55,769 nt of DNA from Rhodococcus yunnanensis NBRC 103083 (GTDB lineage Bacteria > Actinomycetota > Actinomycetes > Mycobacteriales > Mycobacteriaceae). How positions within the stretch are numbered: position 1 is the first letter of the stretch; each line of letters starts with the position of its first letter. Of the stretch, positions 43,771-51,546 are shown in pieces. The stretch spans positions 1-55,769 of the forward strand of contig NZ_BCXH01000027.1 of assembly GCF_001895005.1 (NCBI RefSeq). The letters are read 5' to 3'. Position numbers and translations under genes: made by a program. The notes below the pieces were generated by a model that saw nothing but the letters and a program-made list of their open reading frames with translations, was not told the DNA's origin and did not search any database.

Positions 43771-44538
43771 TCATGTGTGCAGGGTTGCTCCGCCGTCGAC
43801 GTACAGCGATTGCATCGTGATGTGCCGCGCGCGATCCGACAACAGAAACTCGACGGCGTCGGCAATGTCCTGCGGAGTTGCTATCCGGCCCAGCGGAATC
43901 CCGGTCTTGAATGTCGAGAGCTCTCCTGCGATCGCGGACCCCGCACCTGCGTCGTCGGTGGGGTCCGGCCACAGGGACCTCTGCATGTCGGTGTCGGTCG
44001 ATCCTGGCGCGACGACGTTGACCCGGACGCCGTACTGCGCCAGTTCGAGTCCCAATACGCGCGTGAGCATCGTCGACGCGGCTTTCGAGGAACCGTATGC
44101 CCCCATCGACATCCGAGGGATCCCGGCCGCGTTCGAGCCCACGGTCACGATCGAACCGGACCTGCGCTCACGCATCGCAGATCCCACACACCGCACGACG
44201 TGCAACAATCCGAAGAGATTGACGTCGAACATGTTTCGCCAGTCTTCTGTCGACGAGTCCAGAACGTCGTCCGTGTGGAGAATGCCTGCCACGTAGGCCA
44301 GGTTCTCGATGGGGCCGACGGAGGACTCGATTTCGGCTACGACGCGCGCTACTTCGAGTTCGTCACGAACGTCGAGAACCCTCGACACCGAGCCATCGAT
44401 CTCCTGTGCGGTTCGCGACAAGCTGATTTCGTCCGCGTCGACGAGGGCGACCGTGCGGTCGGAACGCGCAAGTGTGTGTGCGACAGCACGTCCGATGCCT
44501 TTCCCTGCCCCGACGACGAGTGCGACGGGAGCGGTCAT
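43771..44538 (-). CDS. entA: 2,3-dihydro-2,3-dihydroxybenzoate dehydrogenase (EntA/DhbA)
   Basis: 255-aa short-chain dehydrogenase oxidising 2,3-dihydro-DHB to 2,3-DHB with NAD. Rossmann motif VVGAGKGIGRAVA, the NAG equivalent as YVAGIL, catalytic Ser and YxxxK as MGAYGSSKAA, and RVNVVAPGSTDTDMQ, all typical of EntA. Between isochorismate synthase and the DHB ligase. The expected intermediate enzyme, isochorismatase, is not found here. Confidence 0.93.
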   Translation of the reverse strand: MTAPVALVVGAGKGIGRAVAHTLARSDRTVALVDADEISLSRTAQEIDGSVSRVLDVRDELEVARVVAEIESSVGPIENLAYVAGILHTDDVLDSSTEDWRNMFDVNLFGLLHVVRCVGSAMRERRSGSIVTVGSNAAGIPRMSMGAYGSSKAASTMLTRVLGLELAQYGVRVNVVAPGSTDTDMQRSLWPDPTDDAGAGSAIAGELSTFKTGIPLGRIATPQDIADAVEFLLSDRARHITMQSLYVDGGATLHT

Positions 44539-44741
44539 CGTGCTAGCCCCCGCGCTCGACGGGTGTACACATCGGGGGATCGATCGACTCTACCCGGGAC
44601 ACAGAGTAATCCGTTTCGGGTGGCGACCGGATGAACGATCAGGATTGCGTTGTGTGTCGACACGTAACGCCTTTCGTCATGGGATGGTTCGCAGCTTGTG
44701 CCTTGTGGAGGTGAGTCGGCGAACAACGATCGCGCCGGATC

Positions 44742-45887
44742 TCACAGTGAAGCACGGAGTGCGGTGATAACTGTTCCGAACTTCGCAACCGTCTCTCGTA
44801 GCTCGCTTTCCGGGTCCGATTCCGCAATGATCCCCCCGCCTGCATACGCCGTGACTCGGTGACGGTCCGCGCTGATCTCGACACAGCGGATCGCAACTAT
44901 CCACTCGCCGTCTCCGTCGGACGAGCACCATCCGACGGTGCCTGCGTAGAAGCCGCGTTCGCCTTCGAGTGCGTCGATCGTCCGATACGCGGTGGCGGTG
45001 GGTGTACCGCATACGGCGGGTGTCGGATGCAGAGCGCGCGCAAGATCGAGCGCGGTCGTTTCCGTGCTTGCCAGTTCCCCGCGAATCGGAGTTCCCAGGT
45101 GCCAGAGTTGAGGGGTGCTGGTCAGCGAAGGCGCGTTCGGAACGGTGAGCACTGCGCACAGAGGTTCGAGTGCCTCCCGTATCGCGTCGACGACGAACAT
45201 GTGCTCGCGAAGATCTTTCGCGGACTCCGACAGCACCCTGCCGTTCGTCCGATCCTGTTGCGCATCCGGGTGACGAGGTGCCGAACCTGCAAGCGGATAG
45301 CAGGTCACGGCGCGTCCATGTCGACGAATCAACACTTCCGGACTCGAACCGACCAAAGTTTTCCCGACGTACGAACCCCCGGCTGCGGACAGGTCGACGT
45401 GGTAGCCGTCGCCCGAGGGGTTTCCGGAAACGAGTGAAGCGAGTACCGACAGCGGGTCTACCGCCTTGCGCGCGGACAGTTCGATTGTCCGTGCCATGAC
45501 CACCTTCTGTAGCTCGGAGTGACTGTCGCGAAGGATGTTCACCGCTGCCGCCACCCGGTTCACATGGTCTGCGTCCGGCGGTAGAGACACCTCGAAGTCG
45601 GGAAGAGCGATCGGCGCATGCGGGGGAGTCCAGTGACTGGGCGAGAAGCTCACGGTGTCGGGCGAGTAGAGCGCGCAGCGCTCGTCGAGGGCGAACGGCA
45701 GTGCGCCGACAACCGTGGACGCGCTACCGGAGCGAAGTGCGTGTGCGGCTTCGGTCGAATCTTCGTACTGCGCACGCGAGCCCATGGCCGAAACCGTGCC
45801 GTGCGGACGCGACAGTACGAATCGACCGTGCTCTCGAAGGTTCACCGGGACATCGAGGTTCGACGCCGTGCGCTGGGGAGTGATCAT
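44742..45887 (-). CDS. entC: Isochorismate synthase (EntC/DhbC)
   Basis: 381-aa chorismate-binding enzyme converting chorismate to isochorismate for DHB synthesis. Seen: LQKVVMARTIEL with the general-base lysine, LVGSSPEVLIRRHGRAVTCYPLAGSAPR, HLGTPIRGEL, LHPTPAVCGTPT and ERGFYAGTVGWCSSDGDGEW. ATG 45887 follows AAGGA. The promoter carries an iron box 65 bp upstream, shared with the divergent hydroxylase gene. A 203-bp gap without a recognisable gene separates it from entA. Confidence 0.94.
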   Translation of the reverse strand: MITPQRTASNLDVPVNLREHGRFVLSRPHGTVSAMGSRAQYEDSTEAAHALRSGSASTVVGALPFALDERCALYSPDTVSFSPSHWTPPHAPIALPDFEVSLPPDADHVNRVAAAVNILRDSHSELQKVVMARTIELSARKAVDPLSVLASLVSGNPSGDGYHVDLSAAGGSYVGKTLVGSSPEVLIRRHGRAVTCYPLAGSAPRHPDAQQDRTNGRVLSESAKDLREHMFVVDAIREALEPLCAVLTVPNAPSLTSTPQLWHLGTPIRGELASTETTALDLARALHPTPAVCGTPTATAYRTIDALEGERGFYAGTVGWCSSDGDGEWIVAIRCVEISADRHRVTAYAGGGIIAESDPESELRETVAKFGTVITALRASL

Positions 45888-45951
45888 CGTGTCCTTCGCT
45901 TCGAGGTCTCTTGCCGTCAGAGGTAGGGCTTTGCTTAGCTGTGCACCGGAG

Positions 45952-45970
45952 ATAGGTTAGGCTACATTCA
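45952..45970. promoter_or_regulatory. Iron box (IdeR/DmdR) between entC and the ornithine hydroxylase
   Basis: ATAGGTTAGGCTACATTCA matches 14 of 19 consensus positions, with the core TAGGTTAGGCTA intact. Placed in the 107-bp divergent promoter so that both the DHB genes and the hydroxylase operon would be repressed by iron-loaded regulator. Confidence 0.8.
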
Positions 45971-45994
45971 ATCCAACCGACAAGGGGACTGCTG

Positions 45995-47296
45995 GTGCCA
46001 AAGGTGAACGACGTTGCCGACATAGTGGACATCCTTGGTGTCGGCTACGGACCGTCCAATCTAGGACTTGCGATCGCGTTGCAAGAGCGAAACGTAGGTG
46101 TTGCGGCCGACGACCGGATCACTTCGGTGTTCGTGGAGAAGCAGCCCGAGTTCAGATGGCATCCTGGAATGCTGTTGCCTGGTGCCACGATGCAGATCTC
46201 GTTTCTGAAAGACCTGGCAACACAACGCAACACGCGTAGCGAATACACGTTCATCGAGTACCTTTCGCAGCAAGAGCGACTCACGCACTTCATCAACCTG
46301 CAAACCTTCTTCCCCTCCCGAGTCGAGTTTCACGACTATTTGACCTGGGCGGCCGACAAGGTCGACGCCGACGTGCTGTACGGGTACACCGCGACAGAGA
46401 TCGCGTGGAAAGGTGATTACTTCGAGGTCGTCGTAGCATCGGCCGACGGGGCGTGGCGGACACTGCGCGCACGTAACATCGTCCTCGCGGGAGGATTGTC
46501 GCCGACCTTGCCGCTCGGAGTGCTGCCGACCGACCGCGTTTTTCACAATCACCGAATTCTTGATCACCTCGCGGCGCTACCGGAGCCGCAACACGGCAAA
46601 TTCGTGGTCGTCGGAGCAGGCCAGAGTGCCGCCGAAGTGGTCTCGCATTTGCACCAGCGTTACCCCGATGCCGAAGTACACGGCGTATTCGGAAAATACG
46701 GATACAGTCCGGCAGACGACAGTCCCTATGCCAACCGGGTTTTCGACCCGGAGGCCGTCGAGGACTTCTATTCGTCCTCTCCGCGTTTGCGTGAGCAACT
46801 GATCGCATATCACCGAAGCACGAACTACTCGGCTGTCGACCTTGCTCTCATCGAAGAGCTGTACAGCCGCGAGTACGGTGAGCGAGTGGCGGGCAAGCGC
46901 AGATTGTTCGTGCACGGCGCGTCCGAACTGTCCACTCCGCTGGAAGCGGACCGTGGCGTCGAGGTGTCGGTACTGCATCGGCCGACTGGCCGGCGCGAGC
47001 GCCTGATCTGCGATGCAGTGGTGTACGCGACCGGATTCCGCCCGCTCGATCTGCACGCGATCCTCGGCGGCCTGGCGGACGACTGCGTGTTCCGACCCGA
47101 CGGTACTCCCGAGGTCGAGCGGGACTACCGTCTGCGAACGAACCACATGGTGAAAGGTGGGATCTATCTCCAAGGCGGGACGGAGCATTCGCACGGACTG
47201 ACCTCGTCATTGCTGTCGAATATTGCCGTACGCTCCGGTGAGCTCGTCGAGTCGGTAGTGACACGATCGATGCGCCACGCCGTACTGACGAACTGA
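45995..47296 (+). CDS. L-ornithine N5-monooxygenase (SidA/PvdA type)
   Basis: 433-aa flavin N-hydroxylase making N5-hydroxyornithine for hydroxamate siderophores. FAD-binding GVGYGPSNLGLA, substrate region FLKDLATQRNTRSEYTF, NADPH-binding VVGAGQSAAEV and the C-terminal YATGFRPLD are present. Length and motifs fit the IucD/SidA/PvdA family; lysine as substrate cannot be excluded, but the formyltransferase domain downstream favours ornithine. The GTG at 45995 follows GGGGA. First gene of an operon with the second exporter pair. Confidence 0.92.
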   Translation: MPKVNDVADIVDILGVGYGPSNLGLAIALQERNVGVAADDRITSVFVEKQPEFRWHPGMLLPGATMQISFLKDLATQRNTRSEYTFIEYLSQQERLTHFINLQTFFPSRVEFHDYLTWAADKVDADVLYGYTATEIAWKGDYFEVVVASADGAWRTLRARNIVLAGGLSPTLPLGVLPTDRVFHNHRILDHLAALPEPQHGKFVVVGAGQSAAEVVSHLHQRYPDAEVHGVFGKYGYSPADDSPYANRVFDPEAVEDFYSSSPRLREQLIAYHRSTNYSAVDLALIEELYSREYGERVAGKRRLFVHGASELSTPLEADRGVEVSVLHRPTGRRERLICDAVVYATGFRPLDLHAILGGLADDCVFRPDGTPEVERDYRLRTNHMVKGGIYLQGGTEHSHGLTSSLLSNIAVRSGELVESVVTRSMRHAVLTN

Positions 47297-47306
47297 GGAG
47301 TACTAC

Positions 47307-49025
47307 ATGCGGTTGCCGGTCTTCTTCGAGGCGCCTGCAACACCGATGACCGGCAAGCCCTTTCAGATCACAGACTCGATGACGGCTCGCCAATTGACCC
47401 TTCGAACGATGTTCGCGTCGACGAGATATTCCGTCCCGGGTGGGTCACTGCTGATCGTCTACCAATTGTGTGCGGCGCTCGTTCCCCTAGTGATGGGTAT
47501 TGCGATCGATCGCGCGATCGCAGCGCACGATGCGGGCGAACTCGTTCTGTGGATCGGTGTGCTCGCAGTCGACTACGCGGTGATGACGCTTGCGTTCAGG
47601 TTCGGCTCGCGTGTCGGATTCCTGGGGATGAATGCGGTCCAGCACCAGATTCGCACCAAGGTCACCGACCGAATACTTGATCCGAAAGGACTGGGCGGCG
47701 AGCAACGCCAACCCGGAATGTTGCTGAGTATCGCCACGTCCGATGCACGTCAACTCGCTGCCGCTGTCGCGATCGTGGTGTATCCCGTCGGCGAGTTGTT
47801 CGCCGTGTTGTTCTCCGCGCTCATTCTTCTCTACATCTCGTGGCCACTCGGCCTGGCGATTCTCTTGGCGACACCGGTCATGTTGTGGGTGATGGATCGC
47901 GCGGCGGCGCCCTTGCGTCGTCGCAGTATGGAACAGCAGCAGGTCGCAGGTGAGGCGGCAGGCACCGCGGCCGATCTCGTCGGCGGCTTCCGAATCGTGA
48001 AGGGACTCGGCGCCGAGGGAAGAGCCGGCAGACGCTATCTCGTTGCGAGCGAACGCGCATTGAATGGGACGCTCGAGGCAAACGTTGCTCGAGCCGGATA
48101 TCTGGCGGCAATGGAAACGGTGTCCGGTCTCTTCATCGCCGGGGTCGCGGTTGCGGCGGGCATGATGGCGCTCAGCGGGAGTGTGACCGTCGGACAGTTG
48201 ATCGCCGTCGTCGGCGTCACGCAGTTCGTCATGGGTCCGCTACAGGCCTTCACGGTGTCCGGTGAGCTGTGGGCAGAGGCGATGGCCTCGGCCCAGCGTG
48301 TGCTCAGCGTTCTGCAGGCGCGTGCCGTGATCGAGCGCGGAGCGAGCGCGGAAGTCCCCACCGAATTCGGACTTCGGGTGACCATGACAAAGGATTCCGG
48401 AACACGTTCGATTCCCGACTGGGAGGTCGAAGCGGGTCGGTTCGTCGCCGTCGACGCCGACGCGGCGACCACGGCGCTTCTCACCGAAATCTTGAGCGGA
48501 CGATCGAGACCGGAGATCGGGACGGCGACCGTCGGAAACGTGAGCGCGAACGAGCTGAATCCTGAAGATCGAAGCCGAATTCTGTTGGTGGTTCCGCACG
48601 AGAGCGATCTGTTCGAGGGCACCATTGCCGAGAACATCGCAGGATCGGTCGACTCTGTCGACGCTGCGTCGGTCGAGCGCGCTGTATTCGCTGCGGCATG
48701 CGAGGACGTCGTCGAATCGCTTCCGGCCGGACTGCAATCCGATGTCGGTGAGGCGGGCCGGTTCTTGTCCGGCGGTCAGCGACAACGAGTTGCACTCGCT
48801 CGCGCGATTGCTGCCGACCCGCAAGTCCTCGTACTTCTCGATCCGACGACGGCGGTCGATTCGGTGACCGAAGCTCTTGTCGCAGAGCGACTCGTGAGGG
48901 CGCGCGAAGGTAGGACGACCGTAGTCTTCACGTCCTCACCTGCGTTGCTGGCTGCTGCGTCGTCGGTCGTCACCCTCGATATCGAATTGGAGAACAGCGT
49001 GAGGATGCTGGAGAGGCTACGGTGA
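47307..49025 (+). CDS. ABC exporter half-transporter, signature-donating degenerate subunit (pair 2)
   Basis: 572 aa, paralogue of the protein at 37178. Exporter membrane domain (about 45-330), then a nucleotide-binding domain with no Walker A (VDADAATTALL at about 381-391), no Q-loop Gln (LVVPHESDLF), Pro for the catalytic Glu (LLDPTTAVD) and Ser for the H-loop His (FTSSPALL). The signature LSGGQRQR (487) is perfect. TGAGGAG precedes the ATG, 10 bp after the hydroxylase stop. Forms a single-active-site heterodimer with the next gene, probably exporting the siderophore. Confidence 0.9.
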   Translation: MRLPVFFEAPATPMTGKPFQITDSMTARQLTLRTMFASTRYSVPGGSLLIVYQLCAALVPLVMGIAIDRAIAAHDAGELVLWIGVLAVDYAVMTLAFRFGSRVGFLGMNAVQHQIRTKVTDRILDPKGLGGEQRQPGMLLSIATSDARQLAAAVAIVVYPVGELFAVLFSALILLYISWPLGLAILLATPVMLWVMDRAAAPLRRRSMEQQQVAGEAAGTAADLVGGFRIVKGLGAEGRAGRRYLVASERALNGTLEANVARAGYLAAMETVSGLFIAGVAVAAGMMALSGSVTVGQLIAVVGVTQFVMGPLQAFTVSGELWAEAMASAQRVLSVLQARAVIERGASAEVPTEFGLRVTMTKDSGTRSIPDWEVEAGRFVAVDADAATTALLTEILSGRSRPEIGTATVGNVSANELNPEDRSRILLVVPHESDLFEGTIAENIAGSVDSVDAASVERAVFAAACEDVVESLPAGLQSDVGEAGRFLSGGQRQRVALARAIAADPQVLVLLDPTTAVDSVTEALVAERLVRAREGRTTVVFTSSPALLAAASSVVTLDIELENSVRMLERLR

Positions 49026-50815
49026 CCACTACTGTGCCGTCACTGCCGGACCGTTCGAACGACACTCTGCCGATTGCAGATTCGACCGCGGTCTGGCGGG
49101 TGGTTCGAACAGCGCTTCGCGGGCACGGTCTGCTTCTGCTGGCCGTGGTCGCAGCGATGGTCGTCGGCTCGGCGCTCGGTCTCGTGGCTCCGTGGGCACT
49201 CGGAGCGATGGTCGACGCGGTTATCCTCGGAGACGGCAACGGGCGAATCTGGAGGCTCGGAGTCGCGATGGTCGTAGCCGCACTTGCATGTGCGGCATTC
49301 ACCGCACTCGGTGTGGTTCTGTCGTCGTCGTTGTTCGAAACTGTGCTCGCACGGCTGCGAGAGCGGATGTTCACGTCGAGTCTCGGGTTGCCGTTGGAGC
49401 GTATCGAGCGGTCGGGCAGCGGCGATCTGATCTCTCGTGCCACCGACGACGTAGACGAAGTATCCTCTGCGATCGGCACTGTGGTACCGGCGTTCTCGAC
49501 GTCGCTGTTCACGGTTGCGTTGACAGCGGCGGGGTTGACGGCACTCGACTGGCGCTTTCTCGGCGCGCTGGTCGTCATACTCCCCATCTACGTGTTCGCC
49601 GTCCGTTGGTACCTACGGAATGCCCCAGGTATCTATGCCGCGGAGCGTGCGGCCATGGGGTTGCGCGCGCAACATGTCCTCGGTGCAGTTCGAGGTCTGC
49701 GAACTGTGCACGCCTACAACCTGGCCCCAACCCTGTCCACCGGAATCGGCACACACTCCTGGGCCGTCGTCCGGTGGGTCATGCGTGCGAGGATCGTGCA
49801 GAACCGCTTCTACGGGCGATTGGCCGCAGCTCAATTGATCGGTATGGCAGGTCTTTTGGTGATCGGCTACGTACTCGTCGGCAACGAAGCGATGACGGTC
49901 GGTGCCACGACGACGGCCATGCTCTTCTTTCTCAGGTTGTTCGCCCCCGTCGACGAGTTGTTGATGGTGATCGACGAACTGCAGTCGGCTCTGGCATCTC
50001 TCGCTCGCATCGTGGGTGTGATCGATGCGGGTGAGGCGGCAGTGGACCAGCGGTCCAAGAGCGAGGAGTTGGAGCTGCCGCAGCAGGGGGCGCTGACGGC
50101 GTCGGGGATCACCTTCGGTTACTCACCGAGTCGACCTGTGTTGCGAGATGTCGACATTGTCGTCCGGCCAGGAGAGACAGTGGCATTGGTCGGTTCGTCG
50201 GGTGCAGGCAAAACCACTCTGGCCGCTGTCCTGGCGGGGGTGAGGTCTCCAGACGAAGGGGAGGTGCTGTTCGGCTCGGTTCCACTGTCGAAGGCGCCCG
50301 AATCCGCGCGCGCGCAACGTATCTTGCTCGTGACCCAGGAAGTTCACGTCTTCTCTGGATCGCTCCGCGAGGATCTGGCACTCGCCTGTCCCGATGCCGA
50401 CGATTCGCAGATGGAGGCCGCGCTTCGGGCAGTGCTGGCAGGAGAATGGTTCGATCTGCTACCGGATGGATTGGACACGGAGGTCGGCGACGAGGGGTAC
50501 CGCCTCACCTCGATGCAGGCCCAACAGCTCGCGCTGGCACGGCTGGTTCTCGTCGATCCGCCGGTCGCGATCTTGGACGAGGCAACAGCGGATGCAGGCA
50601 GTGCAGGCGCGTCCTTGCTCGAGCGCTCGGCGGCCGCGGCGCTGAAAGGTCGTGCTGCTCTCGTCGTCGCGCATCGGCTGAGTCAGGCGCGGACGGCCGA
50701 TCGAATTCTCTTGATGGAGAAGGGAAGAATAGTCGAAGAGGGGACGCACGACGCGCTCGTCGAGCGGAACGGACTGTACGCGCGTCTGTGGGCTGCATGG
50801 AGTCTGCACCGCTAG
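49022..50815 (+). CDS. ABC exporter half-transporter, catalytic-Walker subunit (pair 2)
   Basis: 597 aa, paralogue of the protein at 35314. Intact Walker A GSSGAGKTT (Lys397), Q-loop VTQEVHVF, Walker B with Glu (VAILDEAT) and H-loop (VVAHRLSQA); the signature is degenerate, LTSMQ (495-499). The GTG overlaps the previous stop (GTGA). Gene order within this pair is the reverse of pair 1. Location after the ornithine hydroxylase behind an iron box points to siderophore export. Confidence 0.92.
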   Translation: MTTTVPSLPDRSNDTLPIADSTAVWRVVRTALRGHGLLLLAVVAAMVVGSALGLVAPWALGAMVDAVILGDGNGRIWRLGVAMVVAALACAAFTALGVVLSSSLFETVLARLRERMFTSSLGLPLERIERSGSGDLISRATDDVDEVSSAIGTVVPAFSTSLFTVALTAAGLTALDWRFLGALVVILPIYVFAVRWYLRNAPGIYAAERAAMGLRAQHVLGAVRGLRTVHAYNLAPTLSTGIGTHSWAVVRWVMRARIVQNRFYGRLAAAQLIGMAGLLVIGYVLVGNEAMTVGATTTAMLFFLRLFAPVDELLMVIDELQSALASLARIVGVIDAGEAAVDQRSKSEELELPQQGALTASGITFGYSPSRPVLRDVDIVVRPGETVALVGSSGAGKTTLAAVLAGVRSPDEGEVLFGSVPLSKAPESARAQRILLVTQEVHVFSGSLREDLALACPDADDSQMEAALRAVLAGEWFDLLPDGLDTEVGDEGYRLTSMQAQQLALARLVLVDPPVAILDEATADAGSAGASLLERSAAAALKGRAALVVAHRLSQARTADRILLMEKGRIVEEGTHDALVERNGLYARLWAAWSLHR

Positions 50816-50832
50816 ATCCCACCCGCTCAGGA

Positions 50833-50880
50833 CGTCGTCGTCGGACAATCGGTGTTGCTCGACGACGACGCCCGATCGGG
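50833..50880. terminator. Bidirectional terminator candidate
   Basis: CGTCGTCGTCG (50833-50843) and CGACGACGACG (50860-50870) form a perfect 11-bp stem with a 16-nt loop, followed at once by the palindrome CCCGATCGGG (50871-50880). It lies in the 75-bp gap between the convergent exporter and panD genes. No T-tract. Confidence 0.55.
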
Positions 50881-50890
50881 CGAGAGAATG

Positions 50891-51313
50891 TCAGTTGGAA
50901 TTGGCGTGTCGAGACAGCACCTGGTCAGTGGATCCAGGTACTGGTTCGGCGGGATCGCTGCCGATGGCGACGATCTTGTTGTCGGCGTCGACGTGCACCA
51001 CCTTGGGCTCGTGTACGACGAGTTCGGCGTTGTCGAGCTGGACGTACGACATGATTATCACCAGGTCGTCCGGGTTGACCAGGTGGGCAGCTGCCCCGTT
51101 GATACAAATGACCCCCGAGTCGGCATCGCCGGTGATCACGTACGTTTCGATGCGCGCACCGTTGGTCACGTCGACTACCTGCACCTTTTCTCCCTCGACG
51201 AGATCTGCCGCGCGCATCAGAGTTTCGTCGATGGTGATGGACCCGACGTAGTGCAGATCTGCTTGGGTCACCCGCGCGCGGTGGATCTTTCCGTTGACCA
51301 GTGTTCGGAACAT
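50891..51313 (-). CDS. panD: Aspartate 1-decarboxylase PanD (siderophore-locus copy)
   Basis: 140-aa pyruvoyl enzyme converting L-aspartate to beta-alanine. The self-cleavage site Gly24-Ser25 is present in LHYVGSITID, with KIHRARVTQADL before it and GDADSGVICINGAAAHLV and VHVDADNKIVAIG after it. Normally it serves pantothenate synthesis next to panC, but here no pan genes are near. Instead it sits between siderophore export and NRPS genes behind an iron box. Beta-alanine as a siderophore building block is therefore a reasonable inference. A remnant housekeeping role cannot be excluded. Confidence 0.92.
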   Translation of the reverse strand: MFRTLVNGKIHRARVTQADLHYVGSITIDETLMRAADLVEGEKVQVVDVTNGARIETYVITGDADSGVICINGAAAHLVNPDDLVIIMSYVQLDNAELVVHEPKVVHVDADNKIVAIGSDPAEPVPGSTDQVLSRHANSN

Positions 51314-51376
51314 GCTGACTCCAGTTCTGTGTCTTCACGTGATGGATGGGCGCCGGAGCCGGCTACCATCTGCGGA

Positions 51377-51395
51377 TCAGGCCAGGCTATCCTAA
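51377..51395. promoter_or_regulatory. Iron box (IdeR/DmdR) before panD
   Basis: TCAGGCCAGGCTATCCTAA matches 15 of 19 positions of the iron-box consensus and lies 64 bp upstream of the minus-strand panD start. It implies iron repression of panD. Confidence 0.75.
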
Positions 51396-51474
51396 TCGTC
51401 AGCGTCGTGACCGATGGCGTGCCAGGGGCGGAGGTGGTCGTTCCGGCGTGACTGCGATGAACACGTGCAGCTAG

Positions 51475-51493
51475 TTAGGTAATGCTAATGTAA
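51475..51493. promoter_or_regulatory. Iron box (IdeR/DmdR) before the NRPS gene
   Basis: TTAGGTAATGCTAATGTAA matches 15 of 19 consensus positions with an intact left arm. It is 54 bp upstream of the NRPS start, and the panD box is 80 bp away in the same divergent region. Confidence 0.8.
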
Positions 51494-51546
51494 CCTGCTC
51501 ACGGGATCGGCTCGTACTCGGCTCGTCAGGTATGGAGGATTTTGCA

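Noticed and set aside
44539..44741. A possible missing isochorismatase gene between entC and entA
   Set aside because: Only 203 bp, with no frame showing isochorismatase or carrier-protein motifs.
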